Assembly (NCBI GenBank): GCA_021780495.1
Contig: JAJXYO010000015.1
Coordinates: forward strand, 1-64,000
From: Deltaproteobacteria bacterium
Lineage (GTDB): Bacteria; Desulfobacterota; Desulfuromonadia; Geobacterales; Pseudopelobacteraceae
DNA: 64,000 nt
Direction of reading: 5' to 3'
Below the pieces are notes generated by a model. That model saw nothing but the letters and a program-made list of their open reading frames with translations. It ran no database searches and was not told the DNA's origin. Position 1 is the stretch's first letter; each line of letters begins with the position of its first letter. Of this stretch, positions 7,342-17,484 are shown one piece after another. The translations under genes were made by a program, and so were the position numbers.

Positions 7342-9555
7342 TTACAGGATTTTATCGATCCGTTTCAGCATGATCGAATTCAGGACTACCGAAACGGATG
7401 AGAACGCCATGGCCAATCCGGCGAATTCCGGCTTGAGAGTCATGCCGTAGCGTGCGAGCAATCCGGCAGCAATCGGTATGCCGAGGATGTTGTAGACAAG
7501 CGCCCAGAACAGGTTCTGCTTGATTTTCGCCAAGGTTGACCGGCCGATGGTTATGGCGCGGACTACATCCATCAGGTCATCACGCATGAGTACAATATCT
7601 CCGGTTTCCTTGGCGATATCCGTGCCGCCCCCGATGGCAATGCCGATCTCGGCCTGAGCCAGGGCCGGGGCATCATTAATTCCATCTCCCACCATCCCGG
7701 TTATCATGCCACGTTGCTGGTACTCCTTGACGACTTCCTGTTTGCGGGCCGGCAGCACCCCGGCTTCGAAGGTGTCCACTCCGGCTTGTTGCGCCACGAT
7801 TTCGGCTACATCGGTGTGATCGCCGGTGATCATGCAGGTGCGAATACCCAAGCGTCTGATTTCTTTGACGGCCAGAGCAGAGTTGGGTTTGAGTGTGTCA
7901 GCAAAGGCTGCTATGCCCACAAGCTTGCTGCCTACTGCGACGAAAATAAGAGATTTGCCTTCTGCTGTCAGCCGGTCGGCTTTTTCTGAGAGCGGGCCAG
8001 GGGCGATACCTTCTTCTTCCATCAGGCGTTCATTGCCCACTGCCAGATGGAAGCCGCCGTAGATGCAGGTGATGCCGTAGCCGCCGCGTTCCTCCAGGTC
8101 ATGGGCCTGGCCGGGGAGAATCCCTGCCTCTGCCGCTGCTGCGAGGGCTGCCTGAGCTAACGGGTGGCTGGAATTGGCTTCCGCCGTTGCCAGGCATTCC
8201 AAAAGCTTTACCGGGTCTATGCTGCGTGACGCGGGAACCAGGTCGGTCATGACCGGTATGCCGGTTGTCAGGGTGCCGGTTTTGTCCAGGAGAAGCACCT
8301 GCATACGTGAGATAGTCTCAAGTACCGATCCTTTTTTTACCAGGATGCCGCGTCCAAGGGCAATACCGCTTCCGACCATGATGGCGGTAGGGGTGGCAAG
8401 GCCCATGGCGCAGGGGCATGCAATGACGATGACGGCGATGGCATAGCGGAAAGCGGTTAAAAAACCGGAATGGCCGATTGAAAACCAGAAGAAGAACGTT
8501 GCCACTGCAAGGATGATAACGATCGGTACGAACCAGGCTGAAACAGCATCCGCAAAGCGCTGAATAGGGGCCTTGTCGCCCTGTGCTTCCCGGACCATGC
8601 GTATGATCTGGGCCAGCAATGTCGCTTCGCCTACACGGGTGGCACGTATCCGCAGGACGCCACTCTTGTTGATGGTGGCACCGGTGACGCTGTCGCCCGG
8701 CTTTTTCTGGATCGGCAGGGATTCGCCGGTGACCAAGGCTTCATCGACCGTGCTGCTGCCGTCGATCACTTCACCGTCTACCGGAATAGTCTCGCCAGGG
8801 CGCACCAGTACCACGTCGTTGACCCGGATGATGGATGCCGGAACATCTTTTTCACCCATGTCCGTTACCAGCCGGGCCTTATCAGCCTGCAGGTGCAACA
8901 ATTTTTTTAATGAGTCCCCCGCTTTGCCACGAGCCCGCGCTTCCAGATACTTGCCGAGACGAATGAAGGCGATCAGCATGGCTGAGGTCTCGAAGAATAC
9001 CTCGCGATGCGGCCCAAGCAAGCCGAAATAGGCCAGCAGAGAATAAAAATAGGCCGCCGAGGTGCCCAAAGCAATCAGTACATCCATGTTGGCGCTGCGG
9101 TTTTTCAGGGAGGACCAGGCTCCACGGTAAAAGGTTAGTCCGGCGGAAAATTGCACGGCTGTGGCTAGAAGCAGGTTGAGTTGCATAACAGCACGGTTAC
9201 TGTGCATGCCCATGGTCAGCATGATCGGCAACGAGGCGGCCAGGGCGAAAATCAGCCAGTTGCGCTGAGTTTGCAGGTCATCGCGAGCGGCCGCCGCAGA
9301 TTCACGCAACTCTACCGGTGTGTACCCGGCAGCGTGAACGAGTGCAAAAACATTGGAGGTTGTAAGGCGCGTGGTGTCGAATCGAACATAGCCGGTCTCG
9401 GCGGCAAGATTTACGACGGCAGTGGTTATGGCGGGGTTTTCAAGCAGTTTTTTTTCCAGCGTATTAACGCAGGAGGCACAATGCAGGCCGCGGACACCGA
9501 AGGTCAGCTCGCCGGTTGTTTCAGGTGACAGATCTGTTTTCTCATCAGTATCCAA
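7342..9555 (-). CDS. copA: Copper-translocating P-type ATPase (P1B-1 type)
   Basis: A 737-residue heavy-metal exporter of the inner membrane. One N-terminal HMA domain carries GLHCASC (C26/C29). The transmembrane metal site is the CPC in IACPCAMGLATP, and the ATPase core has TGES, DKTGTLT (phosphorylated Asp), the HP dipeptide in SSHPLAQA and MVGDGINDAPAL. CPC plus this HMA type points to Cu(I), though silver cannot be excluded. There is one HMA domain rather than two. The AI-2E-like permease gene lies 18 bases upstream on the same strand, so the two may be co-transcribed. Confidence 0.94.
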   Translation of the reverse strand: MDTDEKTDLSPETTGELTFGVRGLHCASCVNTLEKKLLENPAITTAVVNLAAETGYVRFDTTRLTTSNVFALVHAAGYTPVELRESAAAARDDLQTQRNWLIFALAASLPIMLTMGMHSNRAVMQLNLLLATAVQFSAGLTFYRGAWSSLKNRSANMDVLIALGTSAAYFYSLLAYFGLLGPHREVFFETSAMLIAFIRLGKYLEARARGKAGDSLKKLLHLQADKARLVTDMGEKDVPASIIRVNDVVLVRPGETIPVDGEVIDGSSTVDEALVTGESLPIQKKPGDSVTGATINKSGVLRIRATRVGEATLLAQIIRMVREAQGDKAPIQRFADAVSAWFVPIVIILAVATFFFWFSIGHSGFLTAFRYAIAVIVIACPCAMGLATPTAIMVGSGIALGRGILVKKGSVLETISRMQVLLLDKTGTLTTGIPVMTDLVPASRSIDPVKLLECLATAEANSSHPLAQAALAAAAEAGILPGQAHDLEERGGYGITCIYGGFHLAVGNERLMEEEGIAPGPLSEKADRLTAEGKSLIFVAVGSKLVGIAAFADTLKPNSALAVKEIRRLGIRTCMITGDHTDVAEIVAQQAGVDTFEAGVLPARKQEVVKEYQQRGMITGMVGDGINDAPALAQAEIGIAIGGGTDIAKETGDIVLMRDDLMDVVRAITIGRSTLAKIKQNLFWALVYNILGIPIAAGLLARYGMTLKPEFAGLAMAFSSVSVVLNSIMLKRIDKIL

Positions 9556-9573
9556 TGAATGTTGTCCTCTTTG

Positions 9574-10632
9574 TTAGTAGCTGAGATCGCCCTTGATGGC
9601 GTGCCCCCACGTGATTTTGATAGCTGCGGCGATAGGCAGCGCCAGCAGAATACCCCAGAAACCGAGTAGTTCTCCCAATGCCATGACCATGATAATTGTA
9701 ACCAGAGGGTTGAGATTCATAGATTTCTTGAAGACGAGCGGCTTGACGATGTACCCTTCCAGAAAGTAGATTACACCGAATGCAACGGCGACCTTGATCA
9801 GTACGGCTACATCTTGAGATTGAAACCAGGTAAAAAACAACGCCGGCAAGATGGCGATGATCACTCCGATAAATGGCAGGATCGAGGCAGCCCCGGCGAA
9901 CATACCGCAAAAAATCGGATGGGGTATGCTGAGTGCAAAGAGTGCCAGTGATGCCAGTACCGCCACAATTAGGGACACGAATACCTGGCCGCGCATATAG
10001 CCGCCGATGCTGCTGTTGACCTCCTGCCCGATCCCCAAGATGATATCACGGCTGTTTTCGGGGATCCATGACGCAAGGGTCTCGATGACGGTCTGCTTGT
10101 AGTACAGCATGAAGAACACCAGAATCGGAGAAAGGACGATATTGAAGAGGTTGAAAAAGATCCGCCCCGCAAAACCGTATGCCCATGCACCGGCCTTTTC
10201 GGCAGTCGAGTCGACGTTGGCTGAGACTTTGTCGAGCAGCCACTGAATCTCGTCCGATCCGTAACGGTCGGGAATGCGGGTCTTCCATTCCATGGCAATC
10301 TGCTTGATCTTCTGGATATACCCTGGCAAGTCGCGGAGGAATTCGTCCCAGCTCATGGTCAGTTTTGGTACGATGAACGTCAGAAAAAAAACGGTCAGGA
10401 CGCCCAGGGCGGCGTAGAGTAGCACCAACGAGAACATCCGTTTCATGCCGCGTTGTTCTGCCTTTATCAGCAGCGGATCCAGCAGATAGGCAATGATCCA
10501 GGAAAGCAGGAAGCAAGAAATGGTGTGTTTTAGTGCATACCCGGCTGCTGCCAGCAGACAGAGCAACAGTATGGTGGCAATCAATTTGCCGTAGTCATTG
10601 CGGGGATGAATTGCGTGCTGCGTGTGCGGCAT
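9574..10632 (-). CDS. AI-2E family transporter (PerM-like permease)
   Basis: A 352-residue membrane protein with the layout of the AI-2E/PerM (UPF0118) family: two N-terminal helix pairs, a long amphipathic region in the middle (SWDEFLRDLPGYIQKIKQIA), then four or five C-terminal helices including FLEGYIVKPLVF, which resembles the conserved 'E-x-Y-x-V-x-P' family motif. Substrates of the family range from AI-2 to Na+/H+ exchange; none can be assigned here. It lies 7 bases after the UPF0158 gene and 18 bases before copA on the same strand. Confidence 0.88.
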   Translation of the reverse strand: MPHTQHAIHPRNDYGKLIATILLLCLLAAAGYALKHTISCFLLSWIIAYLLDPLLIKAEQRGMKRMFSLVLLYAALGVLTVFFLTFIVPKLTMSWDEFLRDLPGYIQKIKQIAMEWKTRIPDRYGSDEIQWLLDKVSANVDSTAEKAGAWAYGFAGRIFFNLFNIVLSPILVFFMLYYKQTVIETLASWIPENSRDIILGIGQEVNSSIGGYMRGQVFVSLIVAVLASLALFALSIPHPIFCGMFAGAASILPFIGVIIAILPALFFTWFQSQDVAVLIKVAVAFGVIYFLEGYIVKPLVFKKSMNLNPLVTIIMVMALGELLGFWGILLALPIAAAIKITWGHAIKGDLSY

Positions 10633-10639
10633 GAGTACC

Positions 10640-11095
10640 TCAGGTCCGCAATGAAGGTGTGCTTAACGCCTCGACGGTATACATGTTGTGCTCCTCGAGC
10701 CAGCTTTTTACCCTGCTGGTGACAAATTCATCTTTTATCTCCAGCAGTTTTTCCTGCTCATCAGGATAGAAGGCCAGAATGTCCTGTATCTTGCCATATG
10801 GTCTTCTGCCGGCCAACGAGCCACCCAGCAGGCGTTTGAGATCACAATTCTCAATGGAAGCAATGAAACCGGACATGATCTGACGTTCAGTGCTGTAGTC
10901 AAATCGGGGGATCTCCAGGAAACGATCATGGTTGGTTTCAATCTGGCGCCAGAAGTCTTCATCTTCCAAGGCAGCAGCTACAAAAAAAACCTCGCCGGTG
11001 AAACGATCGAGATAATATACCCGATCACCCGTACCGCTGGCAAAGGCGTCCATCAGTTCGTCCCAGGCAATTTCAACGTTATGTACAAAAGCCAT
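10640..11095 (-). CDS. UPF0158 family protein
   Basis: A soluble, acidic 151-residue protein beginning MAFVHNVEIAWDELMDAF. The start at 11095 is preferred over an upstream one at 11155 because an AGAAAGG ribosome site lies 9 bases before it. The pattern YYLDRFTGEVFFV, RFLEIPRFDYSTERQIM, F-I-A-S-I and the closing VKSWLEEHNM matches UPF0158. The family function is unknown. Its start lies 58 bases from the divergently transcribed LpxH-like gene. Confidence 0.8.
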   Translation of the reverse strand: MAFVHNVEIAWDELMDAFASGTGDRVYYLDRFTGEVFFVAAALEDEDFWRQIETNHDRFLEIPRFDYSTERQIMSGFIASIENCDLKRLLGGSLAGRRPYGKIQDILAFYPDEQEKLLEIKDEFVTSRVKSWLEEHNMYTVEALSTPSLRT

Positions 11096-11153
11096 GTCTG
11101 CGTACCTTTCTTCTCTATTGACATCTGCGGGGAGTGAAAGCACAATCCCTGCC

Positions 11154-11879
11154 ATGCGTACGATCTTTCTTGCCGATGCCCATCTTGCCGCTTCGACGGA
11201 GCCTAATTACCGTCTGTTGCTTCAATTTCTTCGAGAGCTGGAAGGAAATACGGAAACCCTGTTTATTATGGGCGACCTGTTCGATTTTTGGCTGGGCTTT
11301 CCCTCGAACCCTTTCAGGCAGTATGACGAAGTGCTGGTCGCTCTTCAATCATTGGTGAATAGCGGTTGCCGTCTGGTGTATTTCGAAGGAAATCATGATT
11401 TCCACCTGGGGCCGATTTTCCGCCAACAACTTGGAGCTGATATTCACCGCGGTCCGGATATTATGACGGTGCAGGGCCGGAAACTCTTTCTGTGTCATGG
11501 CGATCAGATACATCGTGCCGATTATGGCTACCGCATTTTGCGCATGCTTTTGCATAACCGTGTGATAGCTGCCGCGATCAAGTGTGTTCCGCCATCATTG
11601 GCATTGCGAATCAAAGCGTATCTTCAGCACAACAGCCGCGCCAGTTACCTGGTCAAAGACCAGCGTTGGAACTATCGGGAGATCATCCGCACATTTGCCC
11701 GTTCAGCGCGGCAACGCGGGTGCGATGGGCTGGTAACGGGGCATTTTCACAGCGCCTTTTGCGAAGATCTTGAGAGTCCGCCAATCACAATTCTTTCTCT
11801 GGGAGACTGGATGGAACAGTTCACCTACGGTGAGATGGTAGGGGGAACGTTGTGCCTGAAAACCTACCAGATGCGCTAG
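11154..11879 (+). CDS. lpxH: UDP-2,3-diacylglucosamine pyrophosphatase-like metallophosphoesterase
   Basis: A 241-residue calcineurin-like phosphoesterase. Metal-binding motifs in order: DAHL (D-x-H), GDLFDFW (GD), GNHD, a CHGD segment and GHFH. FDFWLGF and the length match LpxH/YbbF, which cleaves UDP-diacylglucosamine to lipid X in lipid A synthesis; Geobacter-type bacteria make lipopolysaccharide, so this fits. It could be an LpxH paralogue of unknown substrate. The start at 11154 (MRTIFLADAHL) fits the family; an in-frame start at 11094 would add 20 poorly conserved residues. Confidence 0.82.
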   Translation: MRTIFLADAHLAASTEPNYRLLLQFLRELEGNTETLFIMGDLFDFWLGFPSNPFRQYDEVLVALQSLVNSGCRLVYFEGNHDFHLGPIFRQQLGADIHRGPDIMTVQGRKLFLCHGDQIHRADYGYRILRMLLHNRVIAAAIKCVPPSLALRIKAYLQHNSRASYLVKDQRWNYREIIRTFARSARQRGCDGLVTGHFHSAFCEDLESPPITILSLGDWMEQFTYGEMVGGTLCLKTYQMR

Positions 11880-11912
11880 TACCGGTATGTCGCCCGGCTT
11901 ACGGGTGCTGCA

Positions 11913-13298
11913 TCAAGGATTGAAAAATTCTTCCAATGCCTGTTCTCCTACCTGTGATGACTTGATTTTCCATTTATCCTGATTGATGACCAGCGCCACC
12001 AGCGCAATTTGCGGATTGCGTACCGGTGCAAAGGCGGCAAACCATGAATAATGGCCGCGCGGGTCGCTACCGTTGATGGAGCCGGTCTTGGCGGCGATAT
12101 CCACATGCAATCGCGGTCGGCCTCGTCTGTCGTGAAAAGCCCTCCGTGAAGTACCGCTCGTGACAGTTCTGGAGAGCATGTGTGTCAGGGCTGCAGCCGT
12201 CTCAGGAGATACCAGGCTTCGTATCTCGCGCGGTCTGAATAGTTCTTTGTTATCACCATTGCCACTGGTGATCCTGTCGGTCAAGGCTGGGGCCATCATT
12301 CTTCCACCGTTAGCAATGGCCGCCATCATGGCAGCGGCGTGCAGGGGGGATATTTTTACTTCGTGGTCAAGACCAGCTCCCATCAGCATGAGTCCATTAT
12401 TGCTCTGTGGTTCTGCGGCCTTACTCTCTTTGGCCGAAGTGCCCGGAAAAAGCTCCTGATTGAAGCCGAAACGGTTGGCACATGCCATGACCAATGCTTT
12501 GCCGGCAATGTCACAGGCCAGTCGTCCGTAAACAGGATTGATAGACTTACTCATGGCATAGGTTACATCCAGGCGGTCGTTTTTGCCCTTGGGACTGATC
12601 GCCCAATAGCGTGGATTCTCCGAGGTAGCTCTGCCGCGAAACTCGATGACCGTCTCCGGTGTGATCTTTTTGCTCTCCAGGGCCGCCGAAGCGGTAATGA
12701 TCTTGAACAGTGAGGCCATTGGGTAAAGGTCGTAAAAGGCGCTTTTCGACCAGTCCGGATCGACGGATGAATAGGATGTCATTGCCAGGATGCGGCCACT
12801 GACAGGTTCAATTGCTACAACTACCCCATAGGGAACCCGATTCGTTGCCATAAAATCATGGACGCGCTTCTGCAGATCCCCGCGGACGGTATAATGAAAT
12901 ACCTGCCCCTCTGTATTTTTGGCTGTTAGCTGATCTACCGGTCCGGCGGCATTTGCGAGCAAAGCGCTGGCCATTTCAAAGCTGCTAACGGGTGGCTGCT
13001 TTGCCGCCTCAGCTTCCTTTAACGCCGGGGTCAGTTGTGAGTGGATCCAGGTCGCCGATACCCTGACTGCAGAGGTGGCCTTTCGGAAAATCAATATGGA
13101 AACCGGTGTCAGTGCCAGTACGATTGCTATGAAAATAAGCAAAAACTTCAGATGGTCACGCCGTTTGCCCGGGGGAAGGGAGAATCGCGCAGAAGGTCGC
13201 TCTCCGGCGCGCAATAAATTTCTGTTGCTGCGGTCGATATTAATCAAGCCAAGGCCGAGAGTGCGTTTGTTTTTGGATAGGTGTTTGAGATCCTGCAT
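11913..13298 (-). CDS. Penicillin-binding protein, transpeptidase domain
   Basis: A 461-residue protein with a short cytoplasmic N-terminus, one membrane helix at about residues 50-70 (FLLIFIAIVLALTPVSILIF) and a periplasmic class B-like transpeptidase domain. Active-site motifs are S196-L-F-K199, SIN (S-x-N) and KTG in IAAKTGSING. The dimerisation domain usual for FtsI/PBP2 is very short or absent, so it resembles the smaller PbpA/MrdA-like transpeptidases of Deltaproteobacteria. Predicted role: peptidoglycan cross-linking or remodelling. It is convergent with lpxH, 33 bases apart. Confidence 0.88.
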   Translation of the reverse strand: MQDLKHLSKNKRTLGLGLINIDRSNRNLLRAGERPSARFSLPPGKRRDHLKFLLIFIAIVLALTPVSILIFRKATSAVRVSATWIHSQLTPALKEAEAAKQPPVSSFEMASALLANAAGPVDQLTAKNTEGQVFHYTVRGDLQKRVHDFMATNRVPYGVVVAIEPVSGRILAMTSYSSVDPDWSKSAFYDLYPMASLFKIITASAALESKKITPETVIEFRGRATSENPRYWAISPKGKNDRLDVTYAMSKSINPVYGRLACDIAGKALVMACANRFGFNQELFPGTSAKESKAAEPQSNNGLMLMGAGLDHEVKISPLHAAAMMAAIANGGRMMAPALTDRITSGNGDNKELFRPREIRSLVSPETAAALTHMLSRTVTSGTSRRAFHDRRGRPRLHVDIAAKTGSINGSDPRGHYSWFAAFAPVRNPQIALVALVINQDKWKIKSSQVGEQALEEFFNP

Positions 13299-13390
13299 GG
13301 CATTCCAGGAAAAATGAGATTTACAAACTATACAGGTAAGGCTCGCCCATTGTCAATGGATGAGGGGCGGCCGCTGGACCGGAGCCGTTG

Positions 13391-14419
13391 TCAGAACGTG
13401 TTGATGCGGTTAATGAACGCAATCAGAAGTCCATAATGGTGGTGATCAAAAAGTAATGATATGCGCGGTAGCGCCGCCAGATCCGGTTCGTCAAGCTCAT
13501 CGGGGAATGGCTCGCAGTTGTGGATGTGATCTCCGGCGCCAATCAATTCGGAGAACTCGTCCTCCAGTGTGGCAATGTTTTCGGGAGATAATGGCTTGTT
13601 GAGTCGCAGTACCAGACGATTTTCAAAAAAGCGTATCGAGTGATAGACGCGATAAAAGGTATCAATTACTTCGATGGCTTCATCTTCATTCTTGGTGATG
13701 GTGAAAAGGGAGAAATCTTCGCCAGAGATGAAGCCCTTGACCAGCAGGCTCTCTTTGACGAAATCGAAAAATTGTTCCCAGTAGCCATCGCCATCGTCTA
13801 TCAGTATCAGGGGTTTTGGAGAGGTCTTGCCGGTTTGAACCAGGGTAAATACCTCCATGGCCTCATCCAGCGTTCCGAAACCGCCGGGAAAGACCGCCAC
13901 GGCATCAGCCTCCTTGACAAAGGCTACCTTGCGGTTGAAAAAATATTTATAGGTAACCAGTCTCGGATTTCGGTACATGATCGGATTCGGTCTCTGTTCA
14001 AAGGGCAGGCGGATGTTGACGGCAAAAGAGTTTTCGCTGCCGGCGCCCTCATTGCCTGCCTGCATGATACCGGGACCTCCGCCGGTGATGATCATGTAGC
14101 CTTTTTCTGCCAGCATACGGCTGAAGCGCACGCACTTCAGATACATTTCGTCCTGCGGTTCAGTACGGGCAGATCCAAAAATTGTGACCTTTTTCCGATC
14201 CCGGTAGGGGCCGAATACCTGGGCGGTGTAACGCATCTCGCGCAGAGTCCGATTGATCAGTTTCAGATCGGCCAGGTAGTCGGTCTCCTGACCTATTTTA
14301 AGCGATGAGAGCAGCATCTCGCGGATAACCTGAGGTTGGTGAATGCCTCCGGCGGTCTCGATGAGTTGGTTGATGAGTTGGTCAATCGAGTTGTTTGCGC
14401 GGGAAAAACTGAGCTCCAT
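13391..14419 (-). CDS. LOG family protein (TIGR00730-type)
   Basis: A 342-residue Rossmann-like protein. GGGPGIMQAGNEGA and PGGFGTLDEAMEV (PGGxGTxxE) are the hallmark motifs of LOG/lysine-decarboxylase-like proteins, which in tested members remove ribose 5-phosphate from nucleoside monophosphates. It has about 100 extra N-terminal residues and an ~80-residue C-terminal extension compared with short LOG proteins, as in the larger bacterial PpnN-like branch. Substrate not determined. It is divergent from the PpiD-like gene across a 223-base gap. Confidence 0.88.
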   Translation of the reverse strand: MELSFSRANNSIDQLINQLIETAGGIHQPQVIREMLLSSLKIGQETDYLADLKLINRTLREMRYTAQVFGPYRDRKKVTIFGSARTEPQDEMYLKCVRFSRMLAEKGYMIITGGGPGIMQAGNEGAGSENSFAVNIRLPFEQRPNPIMYRNPRLVTYKYFFNRKVAFVKEADAVAVFPGGFGTLDEAMEVFTLVQTGKTSPKPLILIDDGDGYWEQFFDFVKESLLVKGFISGEDFSLFTITKNEDEAIEVIDTFYRVYHSIRFFENRLVLRLNKPLSPENIATLEDEFSELIGAGDHIHNCEPFPDELDEPDLAALPRISLLFDHHHYGLLIAFINRINTF

Positions 14420-14547
14420 TGCGATAACCTCATTGCTGATTCAGGATGGTTGTGCGGGAACGGTAACACAGGTTGCGGTACATTGTAAACATGGTGTCGT
14501 CGGGTTGTTGGCTGGCCGGTTGACGCGTAGGGCCTGTAAACAAGCAC

Positions 14548-14576
14548 TTGCAATCGACCATAACGTATAGTAGTAT
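14548..14576 (+). promoter_or_regulatory. Candidate promoter of the ppiD-like/purC pair
   Basis: TTGCAA (14548-14553), a 17-base spacer and TAGTAT (14571-14576) lie 66 bases before the PpiD-like start. Spacing is ideal. This is a pattern match only. Confidence 0.45.
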
Positions 14577-14642
14577 TCTGCCTTTCGCGCCGCTTGCAGT
14601 GGCGTTTTACAAGAAATCACCCGATCAAGGAGCTTCTCGGCT

Positions 14643-16229
14643 ATGCTGGATCTCATGCGTAAGAAAAAAAATTCGATTATCATCAAAATTGTCTTTGTCG
14701 TCATCGTTCTTTCGTTCATAGGCACAATGTTTCTGGTGTGGGGTGAAGGCAGAAGCGGCCTGGGTGGAGGCAGAAACGGGTATGCCGCCAAGGTGGATGG
14801 CAGTAAGATATCCATGGAAGAATACCAGAATGCATATCAGCGTATGCGTAACATGTACCAGCAGATTTACGGGCAGTCGCTGTCACCGGAGATGGAGAAG
14901 GTGCTTGGGTTGAAAAAAGTGGCTCTGGATGGCCTGATTGACAACCTTCTGGTCATGAAGGCAGCCAAAGATATGGATATCAACGTTTCCAAAGAGGATG
15001 TTTCGAATGCCATAGCCGCGATGCCTTCGTTCCAGAAGAACGGTGCTTTCAATTTTGACCTGTACCAGCAGCTCCTGAAGAGTAATCGCCTGACCCCCAA
15101 GGATTTTGAGGAGAGCCAAAAGGATGAATTGATTCTCAAGAAAGCCCGTCAGGTAATCAAGGACAAAGCTGCAGTCAGCGATGACGATGCCCTGGCCCAG
15201 TTTAAAAAGGAAAATGATAAAATTAACCTTGAGTATGTATCCTATGCCCCATCCGATGTGATCGGCGAAGTAAAGCTGACCGAAGCGGACCTGAACGAGT
15301 ATCTGCAGAAAAACCAGTCTGAATTCAAGACGCCCGAAAAGGTTGCTATTTCCTATATACTGCTGGATCCCGCACTCCAGGCAGCCAAAATGACCGTATC
15401 AGAAGATGAAATTCAAACCTACTATCAGAAGAATATCGATAAATTCCAGAGCAAGGACGGTATCCAGCCGCTCAAAGACGTCAAGGATAAGGTCAAGGCT
15501 GCTGCCCTGCGTCAGAAGGCCGCTAAGCAGTCATACGAGCTGGCGGCAGACACATTGTATAAAAATATCAAAACCGGTGACTTGAATCTTATCGCTGGTC
15601 AATTGGGTCTTAAGGTACAGGAAACGGGGGTTTTTTCGGCCAATGCCCCAGCCGCCGCTCTGACCGGTGAGGCTGCCGTTCTTAAAAAAGCCTTTGAATT
15701 GAAGACAGGTGAACTGGGCGGGCCGGTTGAAACCTCGAAAGGTATTTATATTATTAAGGTAAAAGAGCGCAAGGATTCGGTTGTGCCGCCGCTGGCAGAG
15801 ATCAAAGCAGCTGTCGAGCAGAAGGCCAGGGTTGCCAAGTCGCTGGATCTGGCTAAACAGAAAGCTGAAGCTGCTGCCAAACAGTTTGTTGCCAAAGCGA
15901 CCATTAAAACACAGGCGACCGGTGCCTTCGGCTATTCGTCCAAGGGTGATGTGCCGACTATCGGAAACGCACCCGAGCTGATGGAGGCGGCCTTCAAGCT
16001 AACCACTGCTGCGCCGGCAGTCGGCACCCCCTTCAAGGTTGGTAATCGCTGGTATGCCGTTCGTCTCAAACAGCGCATAGAGGCTTCCAAGGCAGATTTT
16101 GAAAAGACCAAAGCAGAGTTGAAAAAGAAACTTCTGCCTAAAAAACAGGATGATGCTCTGGCCGCATGGATCAAGGAACTCAGGGCCAAAGCCAAAATTG
16201 AAATCAATCCCGCGCTTATAGCTGATTAA
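14643..16229 (+). CDS. PpiD/SurA-like periplasmic folding factor (SurA_N domain, PPIC-type region)
   Basis: A 528-residue membrane-anchored chaperone. A basic N-terminus ([12 protein letters not shown]) and one hydrophobic helix (about residues 13-36) anchor it; the next region, [19 protein letters not shown]..., is the SurA N-terminal domain (about 45-190). A parvulin-like region follows, with [21 protein letters not shown] as its best-conserved part, then lysine/alanine-rich helices. This is the PpiD architecture: it helps newly exported proteins fold near the Sec translocon. AGGAGC precedes the start. purC begins 14 bases downstream. Confidence 0.87.
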   Translation: MLDLMRKKKNSIIIKIVFVVIVLSFIGTMFLVWGEGRSGLGGGRNGYAAKVDGSKISMEEYQNAYQRMRNMYQQIYGQSLSPEMEKVLGLKKVALDGLIDNLLVMKAAKDMDINVSKEDVSNAIAAMPSFQKNGAFNFDLYQQLLKSNRLTPKDFEESQKDELILKKARQVIKDKAAVSDDDALAQFKKENDKINLEYVSYAPSDVIGEVKLTEADLNEYLQKNQSEFKTPEKVAISYILLDPALQAAKMTVSEDEIQTYYQKNIDKFQSKDGIQPLKDVKDKVKAAALRQKAAKQSYELAADTLYKNIKTGDLNLIAGQLGLKVQETGVFSANAPAAALTGEAAVLKKAFELKTGELGGPVETSKGIYIIKVKERKDSVVPPLAEIKAAVEQKARVAKSLDLAKQKAEAAAKQFVAKATIKTQATGAFGYSSKGDVPTIGNAPELMEAAFKLTTAAPAVGTPFKVGNRWYAVRLKQRIEASKADFEKTKAELKKKLLPKKQDDALAAWIKELRAKAKIEINPALIAD

Positions 16230-16243
16230 AGAGGAGAACGATC

Positions 16244-17134
16244 ATGTCACAGCTTGTCATGCAAACTGATTTTCCCGGTCTGAAGCTGATCACCCGCGGT
16301 AAGGTGCGTGATATCTACGACCTGGGCGACACGCTTTTGCTGGTAACCTCGGACCGTATTTCTGCCTTCGACGTCATCATGAACGAGCCAATTCCGGACA
16401 AAGGTTTTGTCCTAACGCAGATATCATCATTCTGGTTCCGCCAGATGGAGGATATTGTCCCCAATCACATCATTTCGACGGATGTTGCCGATTACCCCGC
16501 TGAATGCCAGCCCTATGCCGAGGTGCTGAAGGGACGTTCGATGTGGGTCAAGAAAGCTAAGCCACTGGCGGCCGAGTGTATTGTTCGAGGCTATGTCTCC
16601 GGATCCGGTTGGAAGGATTACATCAGTACCGGTTCCATCAGTGGCATCAAGCTGCCGGAAGGCCTGAAGGAGTCCGACCGTCTCCCCGAGCCGATATTTA
16701 CGCCTTCCACCAAGGCCGAGCTGGGGACGCATGATGAAAACATATCCTTTGAGCAGATGATCGCTGATTGTGGCCGCGAACTTGCCGAACAGGCCCGTGA
16801 CTATACCCTGAAGATCTACGCCCGTGCCCGTGACCTCGCCGCTGCAAAGGGCATCATCATCGCTGATACCAAGTTCGAGTTCGGGGTGTTTGAGGGGAAA
16901 TTGATAATTATAGACGAGTGCATGACCCCGGATTCCAGCCGATTCTGGCCCCAGGATCAGTATCAGCCCGGCGGACCGCAGCCGAGTTTCGACAAACAGT
17001 TCCTGCGTGATTATCTAGAAACTCTGGACTGGGGCAAAGCAGCCCCGGCTCCGCCTCTGCCGGCGGAGATCATCGAGAAAACTGCTGCGAAATATCGCGA
17101 GGCGCTCCAGCGCATTGCCGGTATCAGTGTGTAA
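16244..17134 (+). CDS. purC: Phosphoribosylaminoimidazole-succinocarboxamide synthase
   Basis: Catalyses the ATP-dependent joining of CAIR and aspartate in purine synthesis. The 296-residue protein has the family motifs [20 protein letters not shown], the [16 protein letters not shown] segment and DTKFEFG...[15 protein letters not shown]. Its length matches the longer SAICAR synthetase form (about 295 residues) rather than the 237-residue E. coli form. AAAGAGGAG lies just before the ATG. It is probably co-transcribed with the PpiD-like gene, and a terminator follows. Confidence 0.96.
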   Translation: MSQLVMQTDFPGLKLITRGKVRDIYDLGDTLLLVTSDRISAFDVIMNEPIPDKGFVLTQISSFWFRQMEDIVPNHIISTDVADYPAECQPYAEVLKGRSMWVKKAKPLAAECIVRGYVSGSGWKDYISTGSISGIKLPEGLKESDRLPEPIFTPSTKAELGTHDENISFEQMIADCGRELAEQARDYTLKIYARARDLAAAKGIIIADTKFEFGVFEGKLIIIDECMTPDSSRFWPQDQYQPGGPQPSFDKQFLRDYLETLDWGKAAPAPPLPAEIIEKTAAKYREALQRIAGISV

Positions 17135-17164
17135 CCTGCCCTGTGCTGCAATAACGAGTATTCG

Positions 17165-17194
17165 AAGGCAGGCCATTGAGTGCCTGCCTTTTTT
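17165..17194 (+). terminator. Intrinsic terminator after purC
   Basis: Stem AAGGCAGGC (17165-17173) pairs with GCCTGCCTT (17182-17190) around an 8-base loop and runs into TTTTTT (17189-17194). Confidence 0.88.
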
Positions 17195-17285
17195 ACAAAA
17201 AAGGTGAGTAAAAATGGAAATATAAAAAAACCGCGGTAAGATTATATCGATCCGGCAAAGACACGTACAAAAATGGGAGATCGGT

Positions 17286-17465
17286 ATGAAACTCGATGAA
17301 ATCAAGGAGATAGCAAAGCAGCACAACATCAAGGTGGGCAAGATGAAGAAGGCCGATCTGGTGCGGGCCATCCAGCAGGCAGAAAATAATGACATCTGTT
17401 TTGGAACTGGTCAGGCGAATACGTGCGGACAGCAAGCCTGCCTCTGGCGCGGAGATTGCGAGTAA
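17286..17465 (+). CDS. Small Rho_N/SAP-like protein with four-cysteine tail
   Basis: A 59-residue gene found by reading the gap. GGGAGA lies 6 bases before ATG. Residues 1-31 (MKLDEIKEIAKQHNIKVGK and onward through KADLVRAIQ) match the Rho-termination-factor N-terminal/SAP helix-turn-helix fold that binds nucleic acid. The tail holds four cysteines (C38, C47, C52, C58) in the pattern C-x8-C-x4-C-x5-C, with the CLWRGDC ending I recall from other Deltaproteobacterial SAP-like proteins. A zinc or redox site is possible but unproven. It stands alone between terminators at 17165-17194 and 17485-17520. Confidence 0.8.
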   Translation: MKLDEIKEIAKQHNIKVGKMKKADLVRAIQQAENNDICFGTGQANTCGQQACLWRGDCE

Positions 17466-17484
17466 ATTGGTTAGTAATGAATGT

